From positions 1 through 64,000 of the forward strand of contig CAYVRT010000011.1 in the NCBI GenBank assembly GCA_964453115.1: DNA of 64,000 nt, read 5' to 3'. The notes below the pieces were generated by a model, which was not told the DNA's origin, searched no databases, and was given only the letters and a program-made list of their open reading frames with translations. Below, piece by piece: positions 1-8,738 of this stretch. How positions within the stretch are numbered: the stretch's first letter is position 1; each line of letters opens with the position of its first letter. Source of the stretch: JAIWNK01 sp964453115 (GTDB taxonomy: Bacteria; Chloroflexota; Anaerolineae; Anaerolineales; Anaerolineaceae). The position numbers and the translations under genes were made by a program.

Positions 1-63
1 CGTAAAGCGATTTTCCTGATTCCAGGCACTTTCACCATGCCGCAACAAAACAATCGTATACAT
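1..63 (-). CDS. gpmA: 2,3-bisphosphoglycerate-dependent phosphoglycerate mutase, N-terminal fragment
   Basis: Only the first 21 codons lie in the window; the gene runs off the left edge. The start (ATG at 63-61) follows a strong GAGGAGG ribosome site. The translated start contains LLRHGESAWNQENRFT, the phosphohistidine signature of the dPGM family, where the His of RHGE is phosphorylated during interconversion of 3- and 2-phosphoglycerate in glycolysis. The ENRFT continuation is typical of GpmA rather than of general histidine phosphatases, but with only 21 residues seen a related phosphatase cannot be excluded. It has its own promoter just upstream. Confidence 0.8.
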   Translation of the reverse strand, partial: MYTIVLLRHGESAWNQENRFT

Positions 64-92
64 TCTGCCTCCTCATCAAACAGTTTTGTCCA

Positions 93-121
93 ATTCTATC
101 GCATTCCCAACAATGTATCAA
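93..121 (-). promoter_or_regulatory. sigma70-type promoter for gpmA
   Basis: On the minus strand TTGATA (121-116) and TAGAAT (98-93) are separated by exactly 17 bp, about 30 bases upstream of the gpmA start. Confidence 0.6.
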
Positions 122-133
122 CCACAAGTAACA

Positions 134-163
134 ATGCAGCGCAAGACCAGTCTTGCGCTGCAT
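134..163. other. long perfect inverted repeat between ugpC-like gene and gpmA
   Basis: 14-bp perfect arms (134-147 and 150-163, arm ATGCAGCGCAAGAC) with a 2-base centre. It lies 3' of the ABC ATPase gene and upstream of the gpmA promoter. No uridine tract follows on either strand, so it is a weak candidate for an intrinsic terminator; it may stabilise the 3' end or stop transcription with help. Confidence 0.6.
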
Positions 164-187
164 AGCTTTCATCGTACCGAACTCAAA

Positions 188-1300
188 CTAACGAATCGCT
201 CGCGGATTTTCAGCATCGGCAGTTGCATCAAAGATGTGGAACTTATCCATATTGAACGCCAAGCCCACTTTATCGCCAATGGCAAAGCGGGTACGCGGGT
301 CAACACGAGCAACAAAATTATGATCACCAGCCACCAAGTAGAGGAAGATTTCATTCCCCATCAATTCAGTCACCTCCACACGGGCCTCAATCGGCGCGGC
401 ATGGATGCCTGGGGGCAGGAACTGTGGGTTGTAAATATCTTCTGGGCGAATACCAAACACAACTTGCTTATCTGCAAACGGCAGGTAAGGCGACACACGG
501 CCTTCAGGAATTTCAACACTAAAGGCGCCAGCATCCACAAACAACTTACCGCCATCCTTTCGTAGCTTAGCCGAGAAGAAGTTCATCGAAGGCGAGCCAA
601 TGAAGCCCGCAACAAACTGATTCGCCGGTGAATCATACAGATTCTGCGGTGTATCCAATTGCTGCAAAATACCTTTATTCATCACTGCAATACGGGTCGC
701 CATCGTCATGGCTTCCACCTGATCATGCGTAACATAAATAAAGGTCGTCTGCAAACGCTGATGCAACTTGCTAATTTCAGCACGCGTCTGTACACGCAGC
801 TTGGCATCCAGATTTGAGAGCGGCTCATCAAAGAGGAAAACCTTCGGCTCGCGCACAATGGCTCGACCAACTGCCACACGCTGCCGCTGACCACCCGAAA
901 GCTCACGCGGTTTACGCTTCAGCAGCTTTTCAATACCCAAAATCTGAGCCGCCTCTTCAACCCGACGCTTGATTTCCTCACGTGGCACCTTGCGCAGCTT
1001 AAGTCCAAAGGCCATATTATCAAACACTGTCATGTGTGGATACAACGCATAGGACTGAAACACCATCGCAATGTCACGATCCTTGGGCGGAACATCATTG
1101 ACTACTGTATCACCAATCAAAACCCGCCCATCCGAAATTTCTTCCAGGCCTGCCAGGCAGCGCAGTGCTGTTGTCTTGCCACAACCCGAAGGCCCAACCA
1201 GCACCAGGAACTCTTTATCCTCAATGTGAATGTTGAGATCATTCACTGCAATAAAATCCCCAAAGCGCTTAAAAACATGATCATAGGTTACACTTGCCAT
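188..1300 (-). CDS. ugpC: sugar ABC transporter ATP-binding protein (UgpC/MsmK/MalK family)
   Basis: 370 aa, the usual length for the CUT1 sugar-importer ATPases. Walker A GPSGCGKTT at 36-44, Q-loop Gln at 82, signature LSGGQ at 134-138, Walker B ending DEP near 158-160, and a C-terminal regulatory TOBE/OB-type region after about residue 240 that includes the GIRPEDI motif. It would energise import of a carbohydrate or glycerol-phosphate type substrate. No permease or binding protein of this system is adjacent, so it probably serves several importers as MsmK-type ATPases do (inference). ATG at 1300 is preceded by AAGGAG. The exact substrate, and so the symbol, is uncertain. Confidence 0.88.
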   Translation of the reverse strand: MASVTYDHVFKRFGDFIAVNDLNIHIEDKEFLVLVGPSGCGKTTALRCLAGLEEISDGRVLIGDTVVNDVPPKDRDIAMVFQSYALYPHMTVFDNMAFGLKLRKVPREEIKRRVEEAAQILGIEKLLKRKPRELSGGQRQRVAVGRAIVREPKVFLFDEPLSNLDAKLRVQTRAEISKLHQRLQTTFIYVTHDQVEAMTMATRIAVMNKGILQQLDTPQNLYDSPANQFVAGFIGSPSMNFFSAKLRKDGGKLFVDAGAFSVEIPEGRVSPYLPFADKQVVFGIRPEDIYNPQFLPPGIHAAPIEARVEVTELMGNEIFLYLVAGDHNFVARVDPRTRFAIGDKVGLAFNMDKFHIFDATADAENPRAIR

Positions 1301-1373
1301 TGAATCAGTCTCCTTCCAAACAGAATTTAGTGATTACATTATCCGCTTCAAAGATTAATAAAAAATTAAAAAA

Positions 1374-1405
1374 CAATGAGAAAAAGATTAGAATGCAATG
1401 AGAAA
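1374..1405. repeat. 10-bp direct repeat in a divergent intergenic region
   Basis: CAATGAGAAA occurs at 1374-1383 and 1396-1405, 22 bp apart (about two helical turns), in the AT-rich gap between the divergent ABC ATPase and glycosyltransferase genes. It could be a regulator site; nothing else supports this. Confidence 0.35.
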
Positions 1406-1423
1406 GAAATATCCAATCTCAAG

Positions 1424-1429
1424 TATAAT
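1424..1429 (+). promoter_or_regulatory. -10 element of a probably leaderless glycosyltransferase transcript
   Basis: TATAAT at 1424-1429 ends only 7 bases before the ATG at 1437, so transcription should start at or next to the start codon. No ribosome site precedes the ATG and no clear -35 is seen. Confidence 0.5.
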
Positions 1430-1436
1430 ATAACCT

Positions 1437-2120
1437 ATGCTTCAATCACCCTCTTCTCCCATTTTAGCGCTCATTCCTGCGTACAATGAGGCCAAGCGGA
1501 TTCGCCCCACTCTGTATGGTACACAACTTCATCTAACTGTACTGGTTGTAGATGATGGATCAAGCGATGATACCGCCACTATTGCCAAAAACATGGCCGC
1601 CCTCGTCCTCTGTCAAAAACCCAACCAGGGCAAAGGCGCAGCTCTGCGCGCTGGTTTTCAATATGCGCTGGATGCAGGCTACGAAGCCATCCTGACCCTT
1701 GATGCCGATGGACAACATGACCCTGCCGAAATTCCAAATTTTCTAGCCGCATGGCATGCCAGGTCAAACGACCTTATCATCGGAGCGCGCAATTTTGAGC
1801 AGATGCCTTTCTCCCGCCGCCTGGCCAACACACTGGGGCAACATATCTTTTCCTGGGCACTTGGCTGCCCAATTCAAGACAATCAATCTGGCTACCGTCT
1901 CATCAGCCGTCGCCTCATGCAAGCGTTGCTTGACAGCCAGGAAAATGGTTTTGAGTTTGAGGTTGAAATGATTGCCCGCTGCGTGCAAAATCACTGGCCC
2001 TTAAGCTGGGTTCCCATTCGCACCATCTACGGCGACCAGGGCAGTCACATCCAGCCACTCCGTCACACAATTAATTTTTTGCGCATCGCATTAAAAACCT
2101 ATCGCAAGCGTACCCGCTGA
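1437..2120 (+). CDS. family 2 glycosyltransferase (DPM1/polyprenyl-phosphate type)
   Basis: 227 aa, cytosolic GT-A fold with no membrane segment. The start LALIPAYNEAKRI is the nucleotide-binding first strand; VVDDGSSDDT and the DADGQHDP motif near residue 85 give the DxD-type metal/sugar-nucleotide site; NQSGYRLISRR is typical of dolichol/polyprenyl-phosphate mannosyl- or glucosyltransferases. It likely transfers a sugar from a nucleotide donor to a lipid carrier for envelope glycans. It lacks a Shine-Dalgarno and seems leaderless. It is followed 51 bases later by the cyclophilin gene, which has its own ribosome site. Confidence 0.85.
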   Translation: MLQSPSSPILALIPAYNEAKRIRPTLYGTQLHLTVLVVDDGSSDDTATIAKNMAALVLCQKPNQGKGAALRAGFQYALDAGYEAILTLDADGQHDPAEIPNFLAAWHARSNDLIIGARNFEQMPFSRRLANTLGQHIFSWALGCPIQDNQSGYRLISRRLMQALLDSQENGFEFEVEMIARCVQNHWPLSWVPIRTIYGDQGSHIQPLRHTINFLRIALKTYRKRTR

Positions 2121-2171
2121 TTAAGCATTCCATGTTACAATCAATTTAACCTCACCCTACAAGGAGTCCAC

Positions 2172-2684
2172 ATGTCCACTCAGCGCTGGGCCACCCCGCC
2201 CGAAATGCAAATTGACCCTCAAAAAAGCTACACCGCCACACTCAACACCGAATACGGCGACATTGTCATTCGCCTGTTTGCAGACCGTGCGCCGCGCACG
2301 GTAAATAATTTCGTCTTTCTCGCCCGTCAAGGCTTCTATAATGGCACCATTTTCCATCGAGTAATCGCCGATTTCATGGCCCAGGGCGGCGACCCCACCG
2401 GAAGCGGCACAGGTGGCCCCGGTTATCGCTTTGCAGATGAATTCCACCCCACCCTCAAACACGACAAGCCGGGCATCCTTTCAATGGCAAACGCTGGCCC
2501 CGGCACAAATGGATCGCAATTTTTCATCACCCATCGCGCCACTCCCTGGCTGGATAACAAACACAGCGTCTTTGGTGAAGTCATCCAGGGCATGGACATC
2601 CTGCTCTCCATCCCAGAACGCGATCCTTCACGCCCCTCACATCCCGGCGCTCAACTAAAAAGCATCGCGATTACCGAAGCCTAG
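2172..2684 (+). CDS. cyclophilin-type peptidyl-prolyl cis-trans isomerase
   Basis: 170 aa. It begins with YTATLNTEYGDIVIRLF and carries the cyclophilin core: VNNFVFLARQGFYNGTIFHRVI (with the catalytic Arg of FHRV), QGGDPTGSGTGGPGY, and GTNGSQFFIT. It catalyses proline isomerisation during protein folding. There is no signal peptide, so it acts in the cytosol. ATG at 2172 follows AAGGAG. A strong terminator lies directly after the gene. Confidence 0.93.
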   Translation: MSTQRWATPPEMQIDPQKSYTATLNTEYGDIVIRLFADRAPRTVNNFVFLARQGFYNGTIFHRVIADFMAQGGDPTGSGTGGPGYRFADEFHPTLKHDKPGILSMANAGPGTNGSQFFITHRATPWLDNKHSVFGEVIQGMDILLSIPERDPSRPSHPGAQLKSIAITEA

Positions 2685-2712
2685 ACTCCCCTTTTCTATT
2701 CACCTTCTTCTT

Positions 2713-2739
2713 AACGGCTGCCCAATGCAGCCGTTTTTT
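2713..2739 (+). terminator. intrinsic terminator after cyclophilin gene
   Basis: Stem AACGGCTGC (2713-2721), loop CCAAT, stem GCAGCCGTT (2727-2735), followed by a run of six T. Confidence 0.92.
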
Positions 2740-2794
2740 GTTTTCGAAACCTTATACAAAAATATCCCCAAGTATGGAAAAGCCCAAAATCAAA

Positions 2795-2803
2795 TGTTAT
2801 AAA
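2795..2803 (+). promoter_or_regulatory. extended -10 promoter for the GEVED-protein gene
   Basis: TGTTATAAA at 2795-2803 fits the extended -10 form TGnTATAAT with one mismatch. No clear -35 box is seen. It lies 29 bases before the ATG. Confidence 0.45.
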
Positions 2804-2831
2804 TGTATTCAAAGGATTAAATAAAAAGACG

Positions 2832-5129
2832 ATGAAAAAGGCCTCTTTTATTAGGTTCTATTGGAAGATATTGCTCATTTCCATTCTTATTTTCCCCACA
2901 TTGTTCGGCTTTCTATTCACACCCACTTTTGTCTCAGCCGAAGGTAGCCGCGAAATTGTCGCCAATGGCGGTGTCAACCGTCCGCTCACCGAATGGCGCA
3001 CCACCAATTACGGCAACCTCTTACGCAGGCGTACTTTCTTTCAAGTCTATGCCCGTTCTGGCGAAGTGATTAATCTCGGTTCGAGCGCTATCGGCCTCGG
3101 ACAAGGCGATATCGCTCTCTGGCAACCCGGCTTAATCAATGATTTTGCCACCTCTCAACTTCTCTTCGACAGCCTACCCGCACCCACGCTACAATGTTCC
3201 ACAGAACAACCCGGAAAAGGCCTCATCAACTCGCGTGCACTTGAAATTGCAGGTCCCCTCCCCAATCCTGGAGGCTATGATCCCTGTATCTACTCTGTCA
3301 CCACAACCGGTATTCATTGGGTAGCCTTTTTCGGCCCTGATGGCCCACAACCCGCAACAGATCGTGACGGGAATGCCGGAACGATCAATTCACCCAACAT
3401 CACTGTCAGTCAAAATACCGGTGTTTCCATCTGGGATATCACCGTTCGAAATAATAACGCCCCTGGTTTCAGCGAATATTCAGGACGCGTATTTACCGAT
3501 TATCTATCTCAAATCATGGCAGGCAATGGCGCCAATAATCGCATCTATTCCTCCCTTTACATTATCACCCGTGATGGTTTTAAATACAAAGTAGACCTGG
3601 ATGGTCTTGACCCCTATGGCTACATCATCTACGCCAATGACGTTGGTTATCTCAACCCCGATGGTAGCCCACTCTACCACAACCTGGTCGCATCAGACAG
3701 CAACCTAACCACCCCTCAAGGGGGTGTAACTCTGGCGCCACCAAATGCGCGCATTTTCTTTGCCCTGCCCGCATCCGATCTGCCCAATACCATTGCACCC
3801 ATCCCCCAAATTCCCACTCTGCAAAACATCGTATTTATTGGAGCAGCCGGCAGTGAAAGCACCTACGTCAATTTAGGTGGCGAATTTACCTATCACGGCA
3901 ACGTTGGTGGAATTACAGAAATTATCATCAGTCGTGATGGCGTAAACTTCGACCCAACCGCCCCACAAAACCGCGTGTTGCGCAGCGTCTCCCTCGCTGG
4001 TCAGCAATCCCTCACCTGGGATGGGCTTGATAACAGCGGCAATGCCTTTCCACAAGGCGATTTTAATTACCGCATCAACTTACATGCTGGCGAATATCAC
4101 TTCCCCATGCTGGATGTAGAGAACAGCCGCAATGGAAGCCCGCGCATCACCATGCTCAACCCACCTGGCGGCATTTGTCCACTCGGTTGCACCACCGCAT
4201 TTTATGATGATCGTGGCTATCGTACATCCATCGGCACGATCGTTGGCACACTAAATAACACGCTGCCCGGCAACAATCCTCCAACCATCAATCGCAGCGA
4301 TCCAGTCACCGGGTTTGATAGCAGCACGAATCAGCGCTCTTATGGCGATGACACCAACAATGGATTTGGCAACAACAAAGGCCTGGATCTTTGGGCATTC
4401 TACCCAAGCGAAACCATTTCTAAGACACTATCCATTGTCCCTGTTATTAATCGTGATATGGCTGTAGCGCTGTCTCATTCCGGCGATTTTGAGATTGGTA
4501 TCCCAGGCATTTATCAGGCAATTGTCACCAACTCCGGTTCGCAAAACAATAACCGACAAACAACCTTGAGCATCTCCATCCCAGAAAACCTGATCGTTAA
4601 CGGCATATTGGCTCCTGATTGGAACTGTACCCAAAACGAACAACAAATTACCTGCACCATAACCCAAAACACCTCACCCGGTGGCTCTCTGCCCCCGGTT
4701 GAAGTATCCGTCATTCCCAATGAACAGATAGCTCCAATTGTCATCGCGACCGCATCCATCACCAACATTCGAAATAACAATGCCAGCAACGATATCAGCA
4801 TAGATGAAACACGCATCTTGCAATATGATTATGGCGACCTGCCAAACAGCTACCCTACTACATTAGCCCAGAATGGCGCCCGGCACCTGATTGGCAACCT
4901 GCGATTTGGAAATTTGATAGATGCTGAAAACAACACCATTTCAAGCGCAGGAAACCACGACAATGACACAAACGAAAACGACGAAGATGGTATCCAGCGC
5001 CAACTAGGCGAAACCTGGCAGCCCGGCAACACAGTACACATCAATGTCACCGTTCAGGGGGTTGGAGGCCACCTGGTTGGCTGGTTTGACTGGAACGGCG
5101 ACGGCGACCTGGATGACAGCGACGAATAA
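2832..5129 (+). CDS. secreted surface protein with GEVED domain, cut by an in-frame stop
   Basis: 765 codons to the first stop. Residues 1 to about 36 form a signal peptide (basic MKK start, long hydrophobic core, cleavage after VSA). The mature part is low in Cys and rich in Asn/Thr. It contains a stretch near 340-430 with a FlgD-like beta fold (LTWDGLDNSGNAFPQGDFNYRI split by short breaks) and a DUF11-like segment near 540-660. From about 672 (DYGDLPNSY) it enters a GEVED domain with an NDEDG and WFDWNGDGDLDD core. The frame then hits TAA at 5127-5129 exactly where family members read EQI, yet coding continues in the same frame to a membrane anchor at 5435. This looks like a single Gln codon change. 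If the stop is real, a truncated unanchored protein is secreted. Confidence 0.75.
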   Translation: MKKASFIRFYWKILLISILIFPTLFGFLFTPTFVSAEGSREIVANGGVNRPLTEWRTTNYGNLLRRRTFFQVYARSGEVINLGSSAIGLGQGDIALWQPGLINDFATSQLLFDSLPAPTLQCSTEQPGKGLINSRALEIAGPLPNPGGYDPCIYSVTTTGIHWVAFFGPDGPQPATDRDGNAGTINSPNITVSQNTGVSIWDITVRNNNAPGFSEYSGRVFTDYLSQIMAGNGANNRIYSSLYIITRDGFKYKVDLDGLDPYGYIIYANDVGYLNPDGSPLYHNLVASDSNLTTPQGGVTLAPPNARIFFALPASDLPNTIAPIPQIPTLQNIVFIGAAGSESTYVNLGGEFTYHGNVGGITEIIISRDGVNFDPTAPQNRVLRSVSLAGQQSLTWDGLDNSGNAFPQGDFNYRINLHAGEYHFPMLDVENSRNGSPRITMLNPPGGICPLGCTTAFYDDRGYRTSIGTIVGTLNNTLPGNNPPTINRSDPVTGFDSSTNQRSYGDDTNNGFGNNKGLDLWAFYPSETISKTLSIVPVINRDMAVALSHSGDFEIGIPGIYQAIVTNSGSQNNNRQTTLSISIPENLIVNGILAPDWNCTQNEQQITCTITQNTSPGGSLPPVEVSVIPNEQIAPIVIATASITNIRNNNASNDISIDETRILQYDYGDLPNSYPTTLAQNGARHLIGNLRFGNLIDAENNTISSAGNHDNDTNENDEDGIQRQLGETWQPGNTVHINVTVQGVGGHLVGWFDWNGDGDLDDSDE

Positions 5130-5435
5130 ATTCGCTTCGGCAACCTGCCTGAAGGCAGCAGCACACACCCCATCCTCCTGCCCGCCAGCTACCAAACTGG
5201 ACGTACGATCTACGCCCGTTTCCGGCTCTATGGCGGTTACCCCGAATTCCCCATTCCAAACGGCAAAGCTAGCAATGGTGAAGTGGAAGATTACGAGTGG
5301 CGTTTTTCACCAACCGCCATCACCCTCAGCAGGTTTGAGGCTAACCCGCAATCTTCCACAGCAATTTTTTGGTTGGTTGCCGGTTTCGTCCCCTTGCTTT
5401 TTGGCATTGTGTTGATACGCCGACGCCGCAACTAG
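5130..5435 (+). pseudogene. in-frame remainder of the GEVED gene (C-terminal domain and membrane anchor)
   Basis: Directly after the TAA the same frame stays open for 101 codons and ends at TAG 5433-5435. It encodes IRFGNLPEG, then ASNGEVEDYEWRF (the name-giving GEVED motif), then a hydrophobic segment and RRRRN, a typical C-terminal anchor with a positive stop-transfer tail. With Gln at the stop position the whole protein would have 867 residues. The TAG shares its CTAG with the stop of the convergent permease gene, as other convergent pairs here do, which supports 5435 as the original end. No start codon with a ribosome site lies inside it, so it is probably not translated on its own. Confidence 0.8.
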
Positions 5436-7978
5436 TCGTATTGCAAGGCAGCAATTACATTCAAATTCGCTGCCTGCCGCGCCGGCTCCCCGGCAGCAAG
5501 TAGGCCAAACACAATCCCCACCACAGCGGCACCCAAAACACCACCCAGTGGGAAGACATACGGCATGGAAAAGCCACTGCTGTTCATTGCGCTCACCAAC
5601 ACATAGCCCAACCACAGCCCCGCCAAAACGCCAAACAAGGTACCAAACAAGGCCAGCAGCAAACTCTCTGCAAGCACCATCCGTCGCACCTGCCGGCGTG
5701 TACTGCCCACTGCTCTCAGCATACCAATTTCACGCGTGCGCTCAATGACATTGATTGCCAAGGTATTCATCATTGCAATCAAACCAGGCAAAGCCATTGC
5801 CGCCATCAACACATACATCATGCTCATTGCCGCATTCATTGCAACCATTTGATTATCCAAAAAACTTTTTGAATCAATCAATGTAAAAGCTGGATACGCC
5901 TCTACCAGCACAGCCACCGCCCCCTGCAACTGAACTTCATCCGCATCTACAAATCGATTTGCCATCAACAACACATCCGTTGTCTGATGAAAATCCCGCG
6001 CCAAATTTTCCTGCGAGACGTAAACCGTTGCCAACTTCGCATTCAGATAATCTGAACCAATGGCCACCACACGATAAGTTTGTTCACCCTCTGCCGTCAG
6101 AATCTGCACATCATCCCCAACCTGAGCGCGAGTCTGTGCCGCATAAATCCCATTCAGGATCATCGTCCGCCCTTCCCCTAGCAATGCAAAGGCCTCTTCC
6201 TCACTCCCCGGAGCAAACTCCAATCCCGAAACCTGGGCATAAGTGATCGGGTCAATCCCAATAACTTGCACATCCGCTCCATCCACCCGACCAGAAGCCA
6301 GGCGAAGGGAAGAAACCGCCTCAATCCCCGGCATTTGACGCAATTCATCCGCCAATTCTGGGCCAGCGCCCAAATTGCCCCCGCTCAACAAAAGCGATGA
6401 AGGCATGATCAAGTAATCTGCTGACAAACTGCGTTCAATGTAACTACGAAAACCAATTGTAATACTAGCCACCACTCCAGCCAGCGAAACCACAATCGCC
6501 AAAGCAATCATCAAAGCCGAAGCAGTCACTGTTGCTCTGCCAGGCTGCCGCGCCAGATTGCCCTCCGCCAGTCGCCCCTCCTGCGCAAAAAACAACACCA
6601 ATAGCCTGCCAAGTAAACGGCCCAGAGGAAGCACCAAGACCGGGGCGATCATAATCAACCCCACCAGGAAAAGCAAAGTTCCTAAAGCGGCCAGATTGAT
6701 CTGCCCCGAAACCAGCCCCAATGCCGCCAAAACAATCAATCCAGCCCCAACCATGGCACGACGCGCCGAGCGCCGCGTCTCAACCACCGGCAAAGTGGGC
6801 CGAATGGCCTCCAAAGGCTGCAAGCGAGTTGTTGAAAGTGCAGGAACCAGCCCCGCCAACAAGGTCACCCCCAAACCCGAAAGGATCGAAAGCAACCAGT
6901 TACCTGATGTGAAAACAGGTTGCCCAATATCAATGTGCAAATACATGCCGCTCACCGGGCGCACAGCTGCCATCATCAAGGTCGAAAAAAGGAACCCCAA
7001 CACCAGCCCAGCAATTGTGCCAACAATTCCCTGAATCAGGCTTTCCAATACAATTGTCCCAACCACGGTTCGACGATTTGCCCCAATGGCACGCATCATT
7101 CCCAGATCGCGGCGTCGCTCAGCCACCAATGTGCGAAAGGTATTGAAGATAATAAACCCACCCATCGCCAGCGCCATTAACCCAAACAGCGAAAACGCCA
7201 CATAGCCCATATCCAGCGCCGCCAGCAATTCTGTACCCAGTTCCAACCCACCAGAGCGAAACCGATCCTCACCCAAACGCGCCAGCACATCTGCCTGCAC
7301 AGCGTCACGATCTGCGGATGCATCGAACACTACTTCAATTACATTAATTTGCCCCGTCCGATTGAGCAATTGCTGCGCATCCTCAAGCAAAACAAACACC
7401 TCTTCCGTCCCAGCTGCCGGCGGAAGGGAAAGGATGCCAACAACTTCAAAATCCGCCTGCCCGCGAGTAGATGGCAAAGCAAGCACACCACCAATCTTCA
7501 AGTTCGTCTTCCCGGCCAGACGGCTGCTAATTAATATTTTTCCACTTTCCCCTTCCCGCAAAAAGCGCCCTTCCAACAAGGGATATAAATGCACCTTTTG
7601 CACCTCATTCGGCACAACCCCAACCAGTAACAGAGAATTAACCGCCTGCACTGGATCGGTTGGGAAGTCTGGATTGAGACCCGCCGGCAGAATCACATTC
7701 TGCCGCAGCACCCCCGCGGCAACCGCTACGCCCGGGGTTTCATTCACCACCCCCAGAATCTGTGCGTCAAATGGCCCCTTTGCCTGATTGGTAATCGTTA
7801 AATCTACCTGTCCAGCTGAAGCCAATGTTGTCAAACGCAACGCCTGTAACATCCCGGGCAACAAACCATTTAGCCCGAAAATTAACATAACCCCAAGGGC
7901 AATCGCCAGGGTAGTCAAAAATGAACGCAATTTGCGCCCACTCAAATACCGCCAAGCCAAACGCCATGCGATGCTCAT
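5432..7978 (-). CDS. ABC transporter permease, FtsX/MacB type (two FtsX domains)
   Basis: 848 aa integral membrane protein. One N-terminal membrane helix (about 20-40) precedes an extracellular MacB-type domain (about 45-240). A three-helix FtsX domain contains ERRRDLGMMRAIGANRR. Central helices around 400-510 are followed by a second extracellular domain. A last three-helix FtsX domain contains ERTREIGMLRAVGSTRR. The repeated ER-REIGMLRA-G stretches are the coupling segments that touch the ATPase. It is the membrane partner of the ATPase directly upstream, whose stop overlaps its ATG (ATGA). Such pairs export lipophilic compounds or lipoproteins, or act mechanically; the substrate is unknown. 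Its stop shares CTAG with the convergent GEVED frame. Confidence 0.9.
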   Translation of the reverse strand: MSIAWRLAWRYLSGRKLRSFLTTLAIALGVMLIFGLNGLLPGMLQALRLTTLASAGQVDLTITNQAKGPFDAQILGVVNETPGVAVAAGVLRQNVILPAGLNPDFPTDPVQAVNSLLLVGVVPNEVQKVHLYPLLEGRFLREGESGKILISSRLAGKTNLKIGGVLALPSTRGQADFEVVGILSLPPAAGTEEVFVLLEDAQQLLNRTGQINVIEVVFDASADRDAVQADVLARLGEDRFRSGGLELGTELLAALDMGYVAFSLFGLMALAMGGFIIFNTFRTLVAERRRDLGMMRAIGANRRTVVGTIVLESLIQGIVGTIAGLVLGFLFSTLMMAAVRPVSGMYLHIDIGQPVFTSGNWLLSILSGLGVTLLAGLVPALSTTRLQPLEAIRPTLPVVETRRSARRAMVGAGLIVLAALGLVSGQINLAALGTLLFLVGLIMIAPVLVLPLGRLLGRLLVLFFAQEGRLAEGNLARQPGRATVTASALMIALAIVVSLAGVVASITIGFRSYIERSLSADYLIMPSSLLLSGGNLGAGPELADELRQMPGIEAVSSLRLASGRVDGADVQVIGIDPITYAQVSGLEFAPGSEEEAFALLGEGRTMILNGIYAAQTRAQVGDDVQILTAEGEQTYRVVAIGSDYLNAKLATVYVSQENLARDFHQTTDVLLMANRFVDADEVQLQGAVAVLVEAYPAFTLIDSKSFLDNQMVAMNAAMSMMYVLMAAMALPGLIAMMNTLAINVIERTREIGMLRAVGSTRRQVRRMVLAESLLLALFGTLFGVLAGLWLGYVLVSAMNSSGFSMPYVFPLGGVLGAAVVGIVFGLLAAGEPARQAANLNVIAALQYD

Positions 7979-8715
7979 AACGCCTCCATTCGTTCCTTTA
8001 CCAATTTTACGTCCTCATGCCCGTTCGCACTCAGCCGCGTCTCATCCACAATCCGTCCATCCTTTAAAAACACAATTCGATCCGCAAAGGCTGCAATGCG
8101 CGGATCATGCGTCACCATCACCACAGTTCGCCTCCAATCGCTTGCAGCTTTGCGCAGCAAACCCGCAATCTCATCCGATGCGCGCGAATCCAAATTGCCC
8201 GTTGGCTCATCAGCCAACAACAAAGCAGGCTCAGTCACCATCGCTCGTGCAATTGCCACCCGTTGCTGCTGCCCTCCCGATAGCTGATGCGGATAATGCG
8301 CACTGCGTTCTTGCAACCCCAACAAGTTAAACCAATGCATTGCCAATTCATTCGCTCGTTTCGGCTTCACACCATCCAGCAAAAGCGGCAAAGCAGCGTT
8401 CTCCAATGCCGTCAGCACTGGTAACAAATTAAAGAATTGGAACACGAACCCCATCCGCCGCCGTCGCAATTCAGTCAATCGCTCATCATCTAATTGTGAA
8501 AGAACATGTCCTTCAATCTCAACCTGCCCACCACTTGGGCGATCCAACCCACCAATCAAATGCAGCAAAGTAGATTTTCCACAGCCGCTTGGCCCCATCA
8601 CCGCTACAAACTCGCCCGCACCAACTTCCGCATTTACCCGGTCGAGCGCGACCACCGCGGCATCACCATCACCATAAATACGGCTCAACTCTTTAACACG
8701 AACAATTGTTTCCAT
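7975..8715 (-). CDS. ABC transporter ATP-binding protein (LolD/MacB type)
   Basis: 246 aa from ATG at 8715, chosen because AAGGAG lies 8 bases before it; an upstream TTG at 8742 in frame has no such site. Walker A GPSGCGKST, signature LSGGQQQRVAIARA, Walker B LLLADEP followed by TGNLDS, and the H-loop VTHDPR are all intact. The GNLD form after Walker B is typical of the MacB/LolD/FtsE group. It should hydrolyse ATP to drive the FtsX-type permease encoded next, with which it overlaps by 4 bases. It is the middle gene of a PadR-ATPase-permease operon. Confidence 0.92.
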   Translation of the reverse strand: METIVRVKELSRIYGDGDAAVVALDRVNAEVGAGEFVAVMGPSGCGKSTLLHLIGGLDRPSGGQVEIEGHVLSQLDDERLTELRRRRMGFVFQFFNLLPVLTALENAALPLLLDGVKPKRANELAMHWFNLLGLQERSAHYPHQLSGGQQQRVAIARAMVTEPALLLADEPTGNLDSRASDEIAGLLRKAASDWRRTVVMVTHDPRIAAFADRIVFLKDGRIVDETRLSANGHEDVKLVKERMEAL

Positions 8716-8738
8716 ACCAAATACTCCTTTGTGAAAAA

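Noticed and set aside
5044..5415. Open frame of 123 codons over the GEVED 3' region
   Set aside because: It lies in another frame than the clear GEVED/anchor coding sequence, has no ribosome site and an unnatural composition.
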